Shown here piece after piece: positions 63,141-64,000 of a DNA stretch of 64,000 bases. Positions within the stretch are counted from its first letter, which is position 1; the number at the start of each line of letters is the position of its first letter. Source of the DNA: Maribacter huludaoensis (GTDB lineage: Bacteria; Bacteroidota; Bacteroidia; Flavobacteriales; Flavobacteriaceae). The stretch spans positions 186,001 through 250,000 of the forward strand of contig NZ_JARKMS010000003.1 in NCBI RefSeq assembly GCF_029350945.1, given 5' to 3'. A program made the position numbers and the translations under genes. The notes under the pieces were generated by a model. It saw only the letters and a program-made list of their open reading frames with translations, searched no databases and had not been told where the DNA came from.

Positions 63141-63671
63141 ATGAAAATATTAGGAATAGGGTCAAGAATAATACATAAAGAATACGGCAAAGGAGTAATT
63201 ACCAATGTTTCAAGCAATATGTATTGGGTCACATTCATTGATAAAGGATTGGAGACCATAGAAATTGATGCGGATATAGAGGTTGTTGAAGCAATTGAAA
63301 ATGAAGTGGATACCGTTAGTTTTTTTGATGTAGAAAGTTCTTTGGTAGCTATTTTGCAAAAATGGAGTGATGCAACGCAGCGAGTGGCCATTGCCGATAA
63401 GTGGAAGGGTGGAAGTTTAATTTTAGAGCCCGGGGAAGTAGGTGTGAGCAATAAAGAAATTCCAATAAATACGTTCTTTCATAAAATTGTGATGGTGCGT
63501 GACCGTATACGGGTTATGGAGCAAAAAATAAATTCAAGCAAGAATTTAGATGATCAAGAGAAAATAGATTTGCAACAGTACATTACTCGTATCTACGGTA
63601 GTTTAACAACATTTAATGTTCTTTTTAAGGCAAAAAGCGATCATTTTGTTGGCGAGAAATCGGGTAAATAG
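63141..63671 (+). CDS. conserved cytoplasmic protein of unknown function
   Basis: A 176-residue soluble protein. It begins with a small beta-barrel-like motif (ILGIGSRIIHKEYGKGVITN, 20 residues), similar in pattern to the KOW/Tudor-like start of some helicase and nucleic-acid proteins, and continues with a helical part (about 60-165). ATG at 63141 is used since the frame upstream of it (63087) has no typical start. A role in nucleic-acid metabolism is a guess from the first motif only. Confidence 0.7.
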   Translation: MKILGIGSRIIHKEYGKGVITNVSSNMYWVTFIDKGLETIEIDADIEVVEAIENEVDTVSFFDVESSLVAILQKWSDATQRVAIADKWKGGSLILEPGEVGVSNKEIPINTFFHKIVMVRDRIRVMEQKINSSKNLDDQEKIDLQQYITRIYGSLTTFNVLFKAKSDHFVGEKSGK

Positions 63672-63680
63672 ATTTCCGGT

Positions 63681-64000
63681 TCAATTTTGAACACGAAGCG
63701 CTTTTACAATTTCATATTGTTTTTTAACAATAGCTTCATTTACCATATGGGCCGCTTTTGAAACGATTACAAATTCTTTTCTTGGGGCCCTAATTTTATC
63801 AAAATAAGGTTTGGTCAATTCCTTTGGGCATAAAACGTCATTTTCTCCTTGAATTAAATAAACCGGTAGCTTAAATGTTACTGCTGTTTTATCAAAATTA
63901 ATGTGCGTGGTCATTGCGGGTACCCCCAAATACTCATCGCCCACAAGATTTAAGAAAGTATAATCATCGCCATCGTATCTATTTTTACTATCATGGTTGT
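63681..64000 (-). CDS. alpha/beta hydrolase, C-terminal part (5' end outside window)
   Basis: The frame runs open to the window edge, giving the last 106 residues. The C-terminal part of the alpha/beta hydrolase core is visible: the acid residue in LIQGENDVLCP and the catalytic His in SKAAHMVNE. The nucleophile Ser lies upstream of the window. The substrate is unknown. It is convergent with the gene before it, 9 nt apart. Confidence 0.8.
   Translation of the reverse strand, partial: NHDSKNRYDGDDYTFLNLVGDEYLGVPAMTTHINFDKTAVTFKLPVYLIQGENDVLCPKELTKPYFDKIRAPRKEFVIVSKAAHMVNEAIVKKQYEIVKALRVQN

Noticed and set aside
63032..63451. 139-codon open frame on the minus strand opposite the 63.1-kb gene
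   Set aside because: Lies antisense to a well-formed gene, has a Ser/Leu-rich random-looking product with no domain and no promoter; treated as a shadow.
1..64000. Mobile elements, prophage, CRISPR array, restriction or toxin-antitoxin genes, tRNA and rRNA
   Set aside because: None seen by eye on either strand; no transposase, integrase, Cas, methylase or toxin motifs in any reading frame of credible length.

Overview
The window reads as chromosomal DNA of a marine-type member of the Flavobacteriaceae (Bacteroidota; Maribacter, Zobellia and Cellulophaga are plausible relatives, but the genus cannot be fixed by eye). The grounds are low GC, many short lipoproteins, PorP/SprF and PorD-type proteins of the type IX secretion system, a Bacteroidota-type small SRP RNA, a YtxJ bacillithiol-linked protein, an omega subunit of the Bacteroidota type, and at least twelve exact matches to the Bacteroidota -7 promoter box (TAnnTTTG) just upstream of genes. 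I see no phage, insertion sequence, CRISPR array, tRNA or rRNA. Genes are densely packed, often with 4-nt overlaps or touching stops, and the content is mainly housekeeping.

Layout. 0-2.8 kb: 3' part of ligA, a CPA1 antiporter, a small unknown gene and an orphan AraC-type DNA-binding domain. 2.8-6.6 kb (minus): FAH-family hydrolase, a 1-kb gene-poor stretch with an inverted repeat, an acetyltransferase and a 5'-nucleotidase split over two genes. 6.7-13.2 kb (plus): a cluster of unknown protein-dapA-bamD-rpoZ-coaBC-porD-recN. 13.4-19.2 kb (plus): fabI, glycosyltransferase, YbbR protein, coaE, and a two-component pair resembling RprX/RprY. 19.2-25.4 kb (minus): gluconate kinase, miaA, a voltage-sensor K+ channel with a zinc ribbon, a DnaQ/GIY-YIG fusion, a YggS protein, a 3-hydroxyacyl-CoA dehydrogenase and a Gfo/Idh/MocA oxidoreductase. 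25.6-34.1 kb: pcm, smpB, a phosphatase lipoprotein, a PorP/SprF protein with a long C-terminal extension, a TetR regulator, clpB, ytxJ and a lipoprotein.

34.4-43.6 kb: glyA, then a signalling block on the minus strand (unknown 212-aa protein, NarL-like regulator, TPR sensor kinase, a 58-aa exported peptide that is easily missed, and a LytTR regulator with a degenerate receiver), then a beta-helix lipoprotein, a thioesterase and a glutaminyl cyclase. 43.7-53 kb: SRP RNA gene ffs, an SDR enzyme, a TlpA-like lipoprotein without CxxC, the ABC-F protein YbiT, two unknown proteins, a fasciclin protein and pheT. 53-64 kb: a TlpA lipoprotein, leuB-leuA (leuC and leuD absent), an unknown helical protein, an EamA transporter, a DUF4252 protein, an RluA-type pseudouridine synthase, panB, an NTF2-like protein, a ThuA-domain lipoprotein, an unknown cytoplasmic protein and the end of an alpha/beta hydrolase.

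Themes: coenzyme A synthesis is represented three times (panB, coaBC, coaE); envelope biogenesis and type IX secretion by bamD, the PorD-like and the PorP/SprF proteins. No clear new defence or mobile system was found. The best candidates for new biology are the 35.7-40.4 kb signalling block, the LytTR regulator that has lost its phospho-acceptor Asp and conserved Lys, the altered CoaC active site of CoaBC, the nuclease fusion with a damaged GIY-YIG motif, and the inverted repeat at about 4 kb.
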